Shown: piece by piece, positions 55,341 through 64,000 of the stretch
Position numbering within the stretch: the stretch's first letter is position 1
Layout of the letters: every line of letters begins with the position of its first letter
Assembly (NCBI GenBank): GCA_964477265.1
Contig: CAYZDJ010000013.1
Span: 21,902 to 85,901, forward strand
Length of the DNA: 64,000 nucleotides
DNA from: CAIVPM01 sp964477265
GTDB lineage: Bacteria > Bacteroidota > Bacteroidia > Chitinophagales > Chitinophagaceae
Reading direction: 5' to 3'
Program-made: the position numbers and the translations under genes
Notes under the pieces: generated by a model
Told to the model about the DNA's origin: nothing
The model's database searches: none
What the model saw: only the letters and a program-made list of their open reading frames with translations

Positions 55341-55841
55341 CTACCTGCACAACTCTCTAATCATTTTCTCATGTTGTGGGTATTGCCTGCATAACTCATT
55401 GACTTTAGCTAGTTCAAAATCTTCAAAATTAAACCCAGGAGAAACAGTGCAACCTACAAAAGAGAAAGCAGCATTTTGCAATGGGCGACTGGCAAACCAA
55501 CTATTGGCTGGCACAGTATAAAAAAATAATTCTCCCTGTGTAATATTGTTTCCAAGAGTAATTGTTTGCAATTCGCCATTGTAATCAATTACAAATACAT
55601 TTAATGGTTCGCCATAATAAAAGTGCCAGCATTCATCGCTTTTAATTCTATGAAAAGCAGAAAAATCTCCCTGCTCCAATAAAAAGTAAATGGCAGTGCA
55701 GTTGTTCCTGTCTCCACCAAAACCATTAGGCAATACATGTTTTGGTATAGTGGTTGGCGAGCGATACAATTCCTTGTAATAACCACCTTCGGGGTGTGGC
55801 AATAATTTATATTCTTTAATAAGGTCTTTAGCTTGCAACAT
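55341..55841 (-). CDS. Cupin-domain protein, DUF985 family
   Basis: A 166-residue cytosolic protein of the DUF985 (cupin_5) family. Seen are LPHPEGGYYKELYRS at the N-terminus, TAIYFLLEQGDFSAFHRIKSDECWHFYYG in the cupin core (given in pieces: FLLEQGDFSAFH, SDECWHFY) and the closing GCTVSPGFNFEDFELA, which is typical. The histidines of the HxH-like site may bind a metal. The enzymatic role is unknown. The gene is divergent from lolD and convergent with ccmF. Confidence 0.88.
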   Translation of the reverse strand: MLQAKDLIKEYKLLPHPEGGYYKELYRSPTTIPKHVLPNGFGGDRNNCTAIYFLLEQGDFSAFHRIKSDECWHFYYGEPLNVFVIDYNGELQTITLGNNITQGELFFYTVPANSWFASRPLQNAAFSFVGCTVSPGFNFEDFELAKVNELCRQYPQHEKMIRELCR

Positions 55842-55894
55842 ATTTTGGGTTTAAGTTATATCTATTACTATATTTTTGAGGACTAAATTTTAAA

Positions 55895-56551
55895 ATGTTA
55901 TCAGCCAAAAATATACATAAACGCTATAATGAACTTGATGTTTTAAAAGGTGTTGATATTGACATAGCACAAGGCGAAATGGTGAGCATTACTGGAGCAT
56001 CGGGTGCTGGCAAAAGTACTTTGCTGCATATACTTGGCACACTTGACAAAGCAGATGGTGGCGAAATATTTTTAAACAATATTCCTGTGCATCAATTATC
56101 TGGTAAGGCTTTGGCAAATTTCAGGAATACCAATATTGGCTTTGTGTTTCAGTTTCATCATTTGCTGCCCGAGTTTAGTGCAATTGAAAATGTGTGTATC
56201 CCTGGTTGGATTGCTGGTAAAAAAAACAAGGAGTTATTAAACGATGCTACAAAACTTTTGCAAAGACTTGGTTTACAAAACAGGCTAGAAAATAAACCCA
56301 ATCAATTAAGTGGTGGAGAGCAACAAAGAGTAGCAGTAGCAAGGGCTTTAATAAATAAACCTAAAATTATTTTTGCAGATGAGCCTACAGGAAATTTAGA
56401 TAGTCATCACGCAAGGGACTTGCATAATTTATTTGTGGAGTTAAGTGAAGAGTTTAACCAGACATTTATAATTGTTACACATAACGAAGAACTTGCAACG
56501 TTAAGCAAACGTATTTTAAAAATGAAAGATGGACTGATTGTTAGTGATTAG
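55895..56551 (+). CDS. lolD: LolD-like ABC transporter ATPase
   Basis: The ATP-binding subunit of a lipoprotein-export (LolCDE/MacB-like) transporter, 218 residues. Walker A is GASGAGKST (about 35-43), the signature LSGGEQQRVA (about 139-148), and Walker B IIFADEPTGNLDS (about 160-172). All catalytic residues are present. The helical domain EFSAIENVCIPG is like LolD. No permease gene lies beside it, so LolC/E must be encoded elsewhere. It is followed after 61 bases by an enoyl-CoA hydratase, with no functional link evident. Confidence 0.9.
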   Translation: MLSAKNIHKRYNELDVLKGVDIDIAQGEMVSITGASGAGKSTLLHILGTLDKADGGEIFLNNIPVHQLSGKALANFRNTNIGFVFQFHHLLPEFSAIENVCIPGWIAGKKNKELLNDATKLLQRLGLQNRLENKPNQLSGGEQQRVAVARALINKPKIIFADEPTGNLDSHHARDLHNLFVELSEEFNQTFIIVTHNEELATLSKRILKMKDGLIVSD

Positions 56552-56612
56552 GTATTAGTGATTAATTCAATACAATATTTATTTTTTACAACTTATAATT
56601 TATAACTCAACA

Positions 56613-57389
56613 ATGTCTTCAATATTATTAGAAATCAATAACAACATTGCAACTATAACTCTTAACAGACCTAGTGTTTTCAACAGTTTCAACAGAGAGA
56701 TGGCATTACTTATGCAAAGTGTTTTAGATGAATGTGCTGCCAATAAATCATTACGATGCATTTATATAACAGGCAATGGCAAAGCTTTTAGTGCAGGACA
56801 GGATATTGCAGAGCTGACACAGGAAAATCCACCAACCATTTCACAGATTTTGGTAGAGCATTACAACCCCATTGTAACAAGAATAAGGAACATAGAGTTG
56901 CCTGTAGTATGTGCTGTTAATGGTGTTGCTGCTGGTGCAGGTGCTAATATTGCTTTAGCTTGCGATATTGTTATTGCTGCTGAAAGTGCCAACTTTATAC
57001 AGGCATTCAGTAAAATAGGATTGATACCTGATAGTGGAGGCACTTACCATTTGCCAAGGTTAATTGGCTTGCAAAAGGCAACAGCTTTGATGATGCTAGG
57101 CGATAAGATAATGTCTAAAGATGCATTTGAAATGGGAATGATTTATAAATATTTTGCTGATGATATTTTTGCAAGCGAATCTTTTAAAATAGCACAAACA
57201 CTGGCTTCTATGCCAACCAAAGGTTTAATATATACAAAACAATTACTAAACAAAACATTTGAAAATAATTTGCAGCAGCAACTTTCTCTGGAAGATGAAT
57301 TTCAAAAAAAAGCAGGTGCAACAAAAGATTATAATGAAGGCATTAATGCTTTTATACAAAAAAGAAAGGCAAACTTTATTGGTGAATAA
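56613..57389 (+). CDS. paaG: Enoyl-CoA hydratase/isomerase, PaaG-like
   Basis: A crotonase-fold enzyme of 258 residues, closest by motif to PaaG, the isomerase of ring-epoxide CoA in phenylacetate breakdown. The oxyanion-hole segments are FSAGQDIAEL (about 61-70) and GVAAGAGANIALACD (about 105-120). The PDSGGTYHLPRLIG segment (about 138-151) matches PaaG, with its catalytic Asp in PDSGG. It has no other paa genes here, so a general enoyl-CoA hydratase/isomerase role is possible. The gene symbol is a best guess. Confidence 0.8.
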   Translation: MSSILLEINNNIATITLNRPSVFNSFNREMALLMQSVLDECAANKSLRCIYITGNGKAFSAGQDIAELTQENPPTISQILVEHYNPIVTRIRNIELPVVCAVNGVAAGAGANIALACDIVIAAESANFIQAFSKIGLIPDSGGTYHLPRLIGLQKATALMMLGDKIMSKDAFEMGMIYKYFADDIFASESFKIAQTLASMPTKGLIYTKQLLNKTFENNLQQQLSLEDEFQKKAGATKDYNEGINAFIQKRKANFIGE

Positions 57390-57415
57390 TCAAGAACGTT
57401 TTTGATAATAAAAAC

Positions 57416-57444
57416 GCTCAAGCAAAAAGCCTGAGCTTTTTTTA
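57416..57444 (+). terminator. Terminator after the PaaG-like gene
   Basis: The arms GCTCAAGC and GCCTGAGC (one mismatch) around AAAAA are followed by a run of T, the standard shape for plus-strand termination. Confidence 0.75.
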
Positions 57445-57492
57445 TTGGCATTTATTTAGTCTTGAAATAAGATTTTTTCTGCCCCTCCCTAC

Positions 57493-57529
57493 AAAAAGCC
57501 TCTCAAGTGTAATACTTGAGAGGCTTTTT
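57493..57529. terminator. Terminator between convergent genes, mainly for the giant minus-strand gene
   Basis: A perfect 16-bp stem, AAAAAGCCTCTCAAGT and ACTTGAGAGGCTTTTT, with a 5-base loop ends in T or A runs on both strands. It sits about 50 bases beyond the giant gene's stop. Confidence 0.85.
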
Positions 57530-57576
57530 AATTAATGTATGATTATCACCAATCTTCAAATTCCAAATCAGAAATC

Positions 57577-60500
57577 TTATTTACCCACCATCACTTTAGT
57601 AGCATTGTATTTCACATCGTCACCTTCAAGGGTAACAATGTAGTTGCCACTTGCTGTGCTGTTGCTCAATTCTATACTTTGTTTGTTCAAGCCTTTTGTT
57701 GCATTTACAAATTGAGTTTTAATAACTCTTCCTGTTGCAAGTTCTGTTACTTTCAACACTAAGCTTTGTGCCTTATCGCTATTGAAGTTGGCTGTAAACC
57801 TTGTGGTTGCTGGGTTTGGATAAATACTTATTGCTGATAAGTTGTTATCTGTTACCGTTGCTGCAACAGCCTTGCTGAATCTTACTTTGCTTAAATCTGC
57901 TGTCATGGTTGTTGCCACACCACGGCTGTTATTGAAGCTGAAGCTTACTGCTGTGATGTCACTTGCATCAAATGCAGTGTTGCCTTTTGTTGATTTAAAC
58001 TGGTTAAGATTTATTGCATATTCCTTATCACCATCTAACGATTGTGTGTAAGTGTATTGCTCGCTGTAAGTAGTAATTGATTTTTTAATCAATGTTACTT
58101 TTACACTGCTTGCACCTATTGCATTAGCATTAAAAATAATTGATTTGTAGTCGCTAACATTTTGCTCTAAACCACCGCCCAACATTGTTTTGTAAATGCT
58201 GATATAGTCTTTGCTTGTGCCTGTTACAGATACATTTCTCATCAATCTTAACTCATTGTTATTTGATGCAATAGTTGCCTCGTTTGTAACATTAAACTTG
58301 CTGATGCTTGTTGTTGCTTTGTTGTAATCCAAGCTCCATGTTCCATCTGCTAAGTAAACAAGGTCAGTCAATGTATTGTTTACATACACATAAATGTTTC
58401 CTTCGTAGTTGTCTTTTACAGGTATGGTTACATTGCTTACATTGTTTGCATTTAAGTTAAATGCTATCTGCCTTGTTGTTACTGCACTATTCTCATTTGC
58501 CTTTTCTTTCAACTCAAAATATCCTGTTGTTGCAGCAGTATTGTTTTGAATGGTAACATTCAAGTTAGTGTTTGTTCTGCTGCCATTGCTAATATATGCT
58601 TTTGGCAAATCGGTTGTCGTTACTGCATTTACAGTGCCATTGGCTTGTAGCCTGTTTACAATATCCTGTGCCATTGCTTTTACCATATCATAGCTTACTG
58701 CCCATAGCTGAAAGTTGTATAATTTCTCATCCTGAACATAGCTATCGGTAAACCAGTTGCTTTGTAGGCTGATGCTGTTTCTGTTTGCTGCTGTTCCTGC
58801 ACTCAGGTTCATAGCAAATTCAGTTTCACCTGTTCTTTGGCGAACTTTATATGCCATTAAACTATAGCCATTCACGTTTATTGTTTTTACTTCCATCAAC
58901 TCTGCACCTTTTAACCTATCGCAAATTGGTTTAGTGTGTGTGTAAACATCACCTAATGTTTTGGTTCCAAATGCTACTGCTTTGATGTTATTGTTTTTGG
59001 TATAATCAACAGCTAATACTTCAACTGCATTAGTAAAGTTTACAAGGTCTGTTGGCGTGCTCACGTAAGGAATTTCTGCACCAGCAATACTTGTTGGCAT
59101 CAACGCATTTAAGCTAATGTTATCTATGCCATTTACCACTATACCACTGTTGCTGAATTTAACGCCATTGCTTATTCCATCTACTTGTGTTGTGCTATTT
59201 ATTGCATTGCCATAAAGTCTTACAGCTATCACATCTCCAAGAGTTTTACTCTCTACTCCACCGCCACCACCTGAAGTAACATTACAGCTGCTTACAGATA
59301 TATTGTATGCTAAGCTATCTGCACAAGCATTTGGTGCTGGCTTGCTAACTACCAATTTAACTGTGTAGTTGCCAGGTGCAGCATATTTATGTGTAGCTGG
59401 ATTTCCATTACCAGTTGTTACATCACCAAAATTCCATGTGTATGTTGCCCCAGCAGTTGGGTTGCTTACATTGAAACGTAATGTGCTATCGCAATTGCTT
59501 GTTGCATTTTGACTCCACCAGCCAGCATTGCAAGGTGCAGGAGTAACTCCACTACCACCACTTGTACTACCTGTGCTAGTTCCTGTTGTTGTACATTTAT
59601 TAATGATATTTACAGGGAATATAATACTGTCTTTACAACCATAATTTGTAGTAATTACTAATTTAACATTATAAGTACCAGCAGTTGCAAATGTTGCTAA
59701 AGGATTGCTTTGTGTACTGGTTGTTCCATTACCAAAATCCCAGAAGAACCCTGCTATCCAACCCATACTTACTGTCGATGTACTATTAAAATCGTAAGTT
59801 AAACAGTTGCCATTGTATTGCCAATCATAGTTAACAACTGGTTTTGGGCCAACATATAACTGACGAACAGAAGCTTCGTATCTGCAACCACAAAAGTTGT
59901 CTTCTACCACTGTTAATTTAACATCGTACTCCCCTGCTGTTGCATAATGATGAGTTGGATTAGCTAATGTACTTGTAGTACCATCACCAAAATCCCAACT
60001 GTAGAAATATTTACCACCTGTGCGATTGATATTAGCAGAGAATGAGAATAAATTTCCATCAACACAGTCGTATGTTTTATTCATTACGATATCAACTTTA
60101 AATCCATTGCAATCGCAATAGTATCCTGCATCAATTGTTGGGTTATCTTTATTGATACCACCAACTTTAGGATTTAAAGGAACTATACCACTGAAACCTG
60201 TACTCGTGTTTGCATCACTGTTGCCATCTATTGTTGCCGATTGATTAACTGGTGAAGTTAAGTAATAGCTACCTTCTGATGTTGGGAATTGAACTTTGTA
60301 ATTTCCTTTTGTCAAATTATAGAAAGTGTACCATCCTGGTTTGCCTAAACTATCATTAGTTGTAAGCATACTATCAACTTTTGCATAAACACCAGGTGTA
60401 GTTTCTTTATATAATATTACTTTAATATCATTAATGCCATTTGTATTAGGCTCGTCTTGCAAGCCATTTTTATTCGCATCGTACCATACATAATTACCTA

Positions 60501-63500
60501 AACTTCCAATAGGTGTATAACCTGCATCAATTGTTGGGTTATCTTTTCCTACACCAGTAGATGATACATTAATATTTACAACACCACTAAATCCAGTTGC
60601 ATCTGCATCATTATTACCATCTGTGGTAGAAGCCTGATTGCTTGTTGTGCTTAAAGGGAAACTATTTACACTTGTTGGAAACTGAACTTTATAATTTCCA
60701 TTATATAAGTCATAGAAAGTATACCAACCTGGGTTACCAGTGCTATCTGTAGCAGTTGTTGTACTATCAATTTTTGTAAATACGCCTGGTGCTGTTTCTT
60801 TATATAAATAAACTTTAACGCCATTTATACCATTTGAAGCTGGCTCATCCTGTAAACCATTAGCATTATCATCGTACCATACATAATTACCTAATGACCC
60901 TTTAACTGGTGTATAACCAGCATCAATAGTTGGATTATTTTTAGCAACACCTGTACCTGTAACATTCATTGCTACCACAGGGCTAAAGCCAGTATTTTCA
61001 TCTGCATCGCTATTGCCATCAGTTGCGGCAGTTGGTGTTTGAGAAGTTAAAACATCTATTCCTACACTTGTTGGAAATTTAACCTTATAGTTACCACTAG
61101 TGTAAATATTAAAGTTATAATAACCAGGATTTCCAGAACCATCATTTGCAGTAGTAGTTGTGCTTACCAATGTAAAGTTGCCTGGAGTTGTTTCTTTATA
61201 CAACTCAACAGTAATGCCATTGATACCATTGCTTGCTGGTTCGTTTTGTAAACCATCTGCATTATCATCTTTCCAAACATAGTTTCCAAGAGTACCGTAA
61301 GTAAATCCAAAATCTATGGTATGATCCACCTCATTTTGAGCAGGAGCAGTTACTTGTGCATAAGGCAATCCTGCAAATGTTGCTGTTACTCCACTATTAG
61401 GTGAAATCGTTCCATTATTATCATTATTAGTTGGCATTGCCCCTTCCCCAATTAAAGGCAAGGTAAGTTCGCCATAACTATTGCCACCTGCTACTAATCC
61501 ATTAGCACTTGTATATTGACCACTTCCAGCAACTACATAATAATTAGCTCCAGGTGTTAAACTAATTCCATTAACTCCATTGCCAAAATAGTAGTTACCA
61601 TTTGCATCGGTTGTTGTTGTGCCAACTAAAGCACCAGTAGCATCATATAATTTCATAGTAACCCCTGAAATACCTGGTTCGCAAGGATCTTGCACACCAT
61701 CAGCATCGGAATCTTGCCATACTCTATTACCAATTTGACTAAAGTCAGGTTCATCAACAGCAAACACAATATCACCTAAACCATTACTCTTACCAAAGGT
61801 GTTAAGATTATTAGAGCCACCATAAATATTATAAGCTCTGCTATATGCACCATTACTATTATTTAAGTATTTAACACCACCTGCAAAAATTTGACTGGTA
61901 GTATTATTAGGATCCATAAATGTACCTGCAACTTCTCCAGAACCTGGTTTAATTGCAATACCTCCACTCATTGTTTCTGTGTGGCAACAAGTAAAGTTAT
62001 CGTTAAAGAATTCACCAAAACCTGGCCCTTCATTGTTTGTAGGATGAGACCCTGAAAGAGGTCCAGCCTTTCCTCCATTTTCCAAAGCATAAATTCCATT
62101 ACTGTAATATGCTCTTAAAATATCACCACCTGCATTGGCAGCCCATAATCTGTTATCAGAAAAAGTTGGGTCAGGTAAGTGATTATAGTAACCAAACTGC
62201 CAAGATGTTCTATCATCTAAGGCAATTACCATTGCACCATCAATATCAAAATCAATATCAGCCAAAATTGGTGTTGGATAACCTCCATTTGTATTTACGC
62301 CACTTGCAATATTTGAATTAACCATATCCATATAGTTATCGCTCCAAGCCACCCAGCCTGTTTCTACGTTGCTGTTAGGGTAACCTTTAGGATAAGTTAA
62401 TGGGAATTCCAAAATATTGGTTGAAGTACTTGTTGTAGGATCGATTTTATAAATTGTTGCTGTTAGATTGCTTTTATTTTGGCTTGATTGAGCATCGCAA
62501 ACAACACCCACAAAAAGATTTCCTTTATAATATGTACAAGACCAAGGTCTGTAATCTCCACCAGTACATCCTGGATCAGGAACATTGATTACTTTATTCA
62601 GAGTCATTGCAGGTAAATCAACCACAACAATTTGTTTTTTATACAAATTCATTACATACATTAAAGTACCAGTTTCATTAATGCTTATTGCTCCAATACC
62701 CATTTTGCCAACTTTTGCATGAGCATCAATATCCCAGCTAGGGGTAGATGGGGCAGTTAACCCACGAGATGAATTGCTGCTAATTGTACCAAAATCTTCG
62801 CCCGTTGTTGCTTCTAAATCGTAGCTTGTATAAGAATTTGCAACTGGGTCATAAACATAAATTCCTGCTATGCCTTGCACACCTAAACCAGCATGTCTTC
62901 TTATAATAGCAGAAGAATAAACTTTTTTATCTTTTCTATCCCAAGCCATTCCCCATAATGCACCTGCATAAGAAAATGGTATAACGCCACTGTTGCTAAT
63001 TTGACCACCACCTAATGGATTACCAGTTGTACTGTAATTAAAGGTAGATATGGCATACCTGCTGGCATTAGATGCGTGTGAAGGATCTCCATTTGTCCAA
63101 ACAGGAACGTACACTCGTGGATCTGCCTGAGAATAATCTGAAATGTCCAAAACGCCCAAATCGGCACTACAAGTTGCCCCGTTATAAAACTGAACTGTTG
63201 TGCCGCCAGCTATTGTTGAGCTGTTTCTTAAACTTGAAGGAATGTTGCTATACTCAACTCTAACACAATATCCTGCAGCTGGTATAGGTAATTTCCACAT
63301 ACCTTTCCCATCAGTTGTTGTTGTGTAAGTAACGCCATTTTTGTCAGTTGCAGTAACGATAACACCAGATTGACCTTGGGTTTCTGTTGATTGATGAACA
63401 CCATCATTGTTGTAATCAAAATAAACCTGTCCACCTAAGTCTGTACCATTACAAGCTAAGGGTTCACAAGGGTTTTGTGCTGTGTAAATATCTGCTGCCG

Positions 63501-63864
63501 ATAAACTTTTGGCAGCTTGTGTAGCAGTGATATTACCACTACTACCATCGCTTGAAATTTCAAATGCTACAACCTGTGGTGTAACAATTTTTGTGTAAGC
63601 AGGTTTACTTTCTGCTTGTATAGTTTTGGTTTGACTACCAAGCGTTACAGTAATATTATTACCTGCAACTAACCCAGTCCAGCCCACTTGCACAGAAACT
63701 ACACATTTACTGCTACCACCACTGTAGTAACAGCCACTTACACTTACTTTTTCAATGTTAAGAGTTTGAGAGTTGGCTTGTGCTATGCTAAAAAAACATA
63801 GAAACATAAAGATTATGCGTCTCAATGTATTTCTGCTTTTTACATGCCTTGTAGAATTGTTCAT
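57577..63864 (-). CDS. Giant T9SS-secreted protein with SdrD-B and PKD domains
   Basis: An exported surface protein of 2095 residues from ATG 63864; the frame also opens at TTG 63870. A signal peptide (about 1-33, ending ANSQ) is followed by a small beta domain with cysteines, an SdrD-B-like domain (about 145-240, VYFDYNNDGVHQ), and a central region (about 240-700) with YVYDP and MYVMNLYKKQIVVVDLP segments that looks like a beta-propeller. Next come SdrD-B domains with GNRVWQDSDADGVQD (about 710) and three repeats GNYVW(K/Y)D (about 859, 991 and 1124). Three PKD domains (about 1270-1525) carry WDFGDGTTS-type motifs. The C-terminal part (about 1530-2010) is of unknown fold, then a T9SS type A sorting domain ISIYPNPATTRF (about 2018-2095). 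SdrD-B domains usually bind calcium and act as rigid stalks. Confidence 0.9.
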   Translation of the reverse strand: MNNSTRHVKSRNTLRRIIFMFLCFFSIAQANSQTLNIEKVSVSGCYYSGGSSKCVVSVQVGWTGLVAGNNITVTLGSQTKTIQAESKPAYTKIVTPQVVAFEISSDGSSGNITATQAAKSLSAADIYTAQNPCEPLACNGTDLGGQVYFDYNNDGVHQSTETQGQSGVIVTATDKNGVTYTTTTDGKGMWKLPIPAAGYCVRVEYSNIPSSLRNSSTIAGGTTVQFYNGATCSADLGVLDISDYSQADPRVYVPVWTNGDPSHASNASRYAISTFNYSTTGNPLGGGQISNSGVIPFSYAGALWGMAWDRKDKKVYSSAIIRRHAGLGVQGIAGIYVYDPVANSYTSYDLEATTGEDFGTISSNSSRGLTAPSTPSWDIDAHAKVGKMGIGAISINETGTLMYVMNLYKKQIVVVDLPAMTLNKVINVPDPGCTGGDYRPWSCTYYKGNLFVGVVCDAQSSQNKSNLTATIYKIDPTTSTSTNILEFPLTYPKGYPNSNVETGWVAWSDNYMDMVNSNIASGVNTNGGYPTPILADIDFDIDGAMVIALDDRTSWQFGYYNHLPDPTFSDNRLWAANAGGDILRAYYSNGIYALENGGKAGPLSGSHPTNNEGPGFGEFFNDNFTCCHTETMSGGIAIKPGSGEVAGTFMDPNNTTSQIFAGGVKYLNNSNGAYSRAYNIYGGSNNLNTFGKSNGLGDIVFAVDEPDFSQIGNRVWQDSDADGVQDPCEPGISGVTMKLYDATGALVGTTTTDANGNYYFGNGVNGISLTPGANYYVVAGSGQYTSANGLVAGGNSYGELTLPLIGEGAMPTNNDNNGTISPNSGVTATFAGLPYAQVTAPAQNEVDHTIDFGFTYGTLGNYVWKDDNADGLQNEPASNGINGITVELYKETTPGNFTLVSTTTTANDGSGNPGYYNFNIYTSGNYKVKFPTSVGIDVLTSQTPTAATDGNSDADENTGFSPVVAMNVTGTGVAKNNPTIDAGYTPVKGSLGNYVWYDDNANGLQDEPASNGINGVKVYLYKETAPGVFTKIDSTTTATDSTGNPGWYTFYDLYNGNYKVQFPTSVNSFPLSTTSNQASTTDGNNDADATGFSGVVNINVSSTGVGKDNPTIDAGYTPIGSLGNYVWYDANKNGLQDEPNTNGINDIKVILYKETTPGVYAKVDSMLTTNDSLGKPGWYTFYNLTKGNYKVQFPTSEGSYYLTSPVNQSATIDGNSDANTSTGFSGIVPLNPKVGGINKDNPTIDAGYYCDCNGFKVDIVMNKTYDCVDGNLFSFSANINRTGGKYFYSWDFGDGTTSTLANPTHHYATAGEYDVKLTVVEDNFCGCRYEASVRQLYVGPKPVVNYDWQYNGNCLTYDFNSTSTVSMGWIAGFFWDFGNGTTSTQSNPLATFATAGTYNVKLVITTNYGCKDSIIFPVNIINKCTTTGTSTGSTSGGSGVTPAPCNAGWWSQNATSNCDSTLRFNVSNPTAGATYTWNFGDVTTGNGNPATHKYAAPGNYTVKLVVSKPAPNACADSLAYNISVSSCNVTSGGGGGVESKTLGDVIAVRLYGNAINSTTQVDGISNGVKFSNSGIVVNGIDNISLNALMPTSIAGAEIPYVSTPTDLVNFTNAVEVLAVDYTKNNNIKAVAFGTKTLGDVYTHTKPICDRLKGAELMEVKTINVNGYSLMAYKVRQRTGETEFAMNLSAGTAANRNSISLQSNWFTDSYVQDEKLYNFQLWAVSYDMVKAMAQDIVNRLQANGTVNAVTTTDLPKAYISNGSRTNTNLNVTIQNNTAATTGYFELKEKANENSAVTTRQIAFNLNANNVSNVTIPVKDNYEGNIYVYVNNTLTDLVYLADGTWSLDYNKATTSISKFNVTNEATIASNNNELRLMRNVSVTGTSKDYISIYKTMLGGGLEQNVSDYKSIIFNANAIGASSVKVTLIKKSITTYSEQYTYTQSLDGDKEYAINLNQFKSTKGNTAFDASDITAVSFSFNNSRGVATTMTADLSKVRFSKAVAATVTDNNLSAISIYPNPATTRFTANFNSDKAQSLVLKVTELATGRVIKTQFVNATKGLNKQSIELSNSTASGNYIVTLEGDDVKYNATKVMVGK
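60115..61330 (-). repeat. Three tandem about-395-bp repeats encoding SdrD-B domains
   Basis: The LGNYVW starts lie near 61290, 60895 and 60495. Each unit encodes about 131 residues including GL(Q)(N/D)EP and ending NPTIDAGY, with high DNA similarity between copies, indicating internal duplication. Confidence 0.85.
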
Positions 63865-63870
63865 AAACAA

Positions 63871-64000
63871 TTGTTTTAAGTTTTAAATAAAAATTTACTT
63901 TATTGTTGTCAGCAAGCACGGAGAAATTGATTTTATAAGAATATTTATTGAAGTTGTTTAAAATTTTATTTTTCTGAGGAAAATGGCTATTATGCCAAGC
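63871..64000. other. Upstream region of the giant gene, to window end
   Basis: No gene start or clear promoter consensus is seen in these 130 bases. The sequence is AT-rich. The minus-strand promoter of the giant gene should lie here or a little further. Confidence 0.5.

Noticed and set aside
55844..55878. TTTG and TATTTTTG as a lolD promoter
   Set aside because: The spacer is 23 bases, clearly longer than the 17-20 expected.
1..64000. tRNA, rRNA, riboswitch, transposase or prophage genes
   Set aside because: No sequence with the expected structure or motifs was recognised by eye; a tRNAscan-SE and Rfam search would be decisive.

Overview
The window is a low-GC (roughly one third G+C by eye), gene-dense chromosomal stretch of a member of the phylum Bacteroidota, most likely the Chitinophagaceae/Chitinophagales. 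The evidence is: four secreted giants or enzymes ending in type IX secretion system (T9SS) type A sorting domains (YPNPA motif, basic-hydrophobic C-terminus); the Bacteroidota promoter signature (TTTG, 19 nt, TAnnTTTG) in front of rpsJ; SdrD-B, PKD, CARDB and 'GCDS' adhesin modules; a TonB receptor; and both GlnRS and GluRS. No mobile element, rRNA, tRNA or CRISPR array was recognised.

Layout. 1-5.3 kb (minus strand): rpsJ, first gene of the S10 ribosomal operon, with its own promoter and a hairpin-rich 3' spacer; a secreted M20 amidohydrolase whose 3' end is duplicated; trmN6; a tail-specific protease. 5.5-10.5 kb (plus): glnS, a small membrane protein, a PlsC-type acyltransferase, a polyprenol-phosphate mannosyltransferase and an EamA exporter. 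10.4-13.0 kb (minus): a TPR histidine kinase and NarL-type regulator, divergent from two secreted proteins at 13.1-23.6 kb, one of them a 3095-residue modular T9SS cargo. 23.6-30.5 kb: ppa, priA, and an iron-uptake pair (TonB siderophore receptor and PepSY membrane protein). 30.5-38.6 kb (minus): hypotheticals, parE, and a second two-component pair (propeller-type LytS kinase and LytTR regulator), divergent from a T9SS-secreted endonuclease I family protein at 38.7-40.2 kb. 40.2-45.1 kb: a small membrane protein, gltX, an exported HMA-domain protein and glgB. 45.3-50.3 kb: a 1669-residue T9SS subtilisin-like protease. 50.5-57.4 kb: a DUF389/NhaP-type antiporter operon, ccmE-ccmF for cytochrome c maturation, a DUF985 cupin, a LolD-like ATPase and a PaaG-like enoyl-CoA hydratase. 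57.6-63.9 kb (minus): a 2095-residue T9SS cargo with SdrD-B and PKD repeats.

How it fits together. Housekeeping genes alternate with very large surface or secreted proteins. The 3095- and 1669-residue proteins share a paralogous C-terminal block on unrelated N-termini, which suggests module swapping. Both two-component systems sit back to back with secreted-protein genes. Several intergenic regions hold palindromes, degenerate inverted-repeat elements and short phrase-like repeats, and two of these seem to have entered coding sequence (gltX and the mannosyltransferase).

I did not find an unmistakably new system. The strongest leads are the structured spacer inside the S10 operon, the 21-bp-period direct repeats next to the LytTR regulator, the duplicated gene tail at 0.7-1.1 kb and the shared T9SS C-terminal modules.
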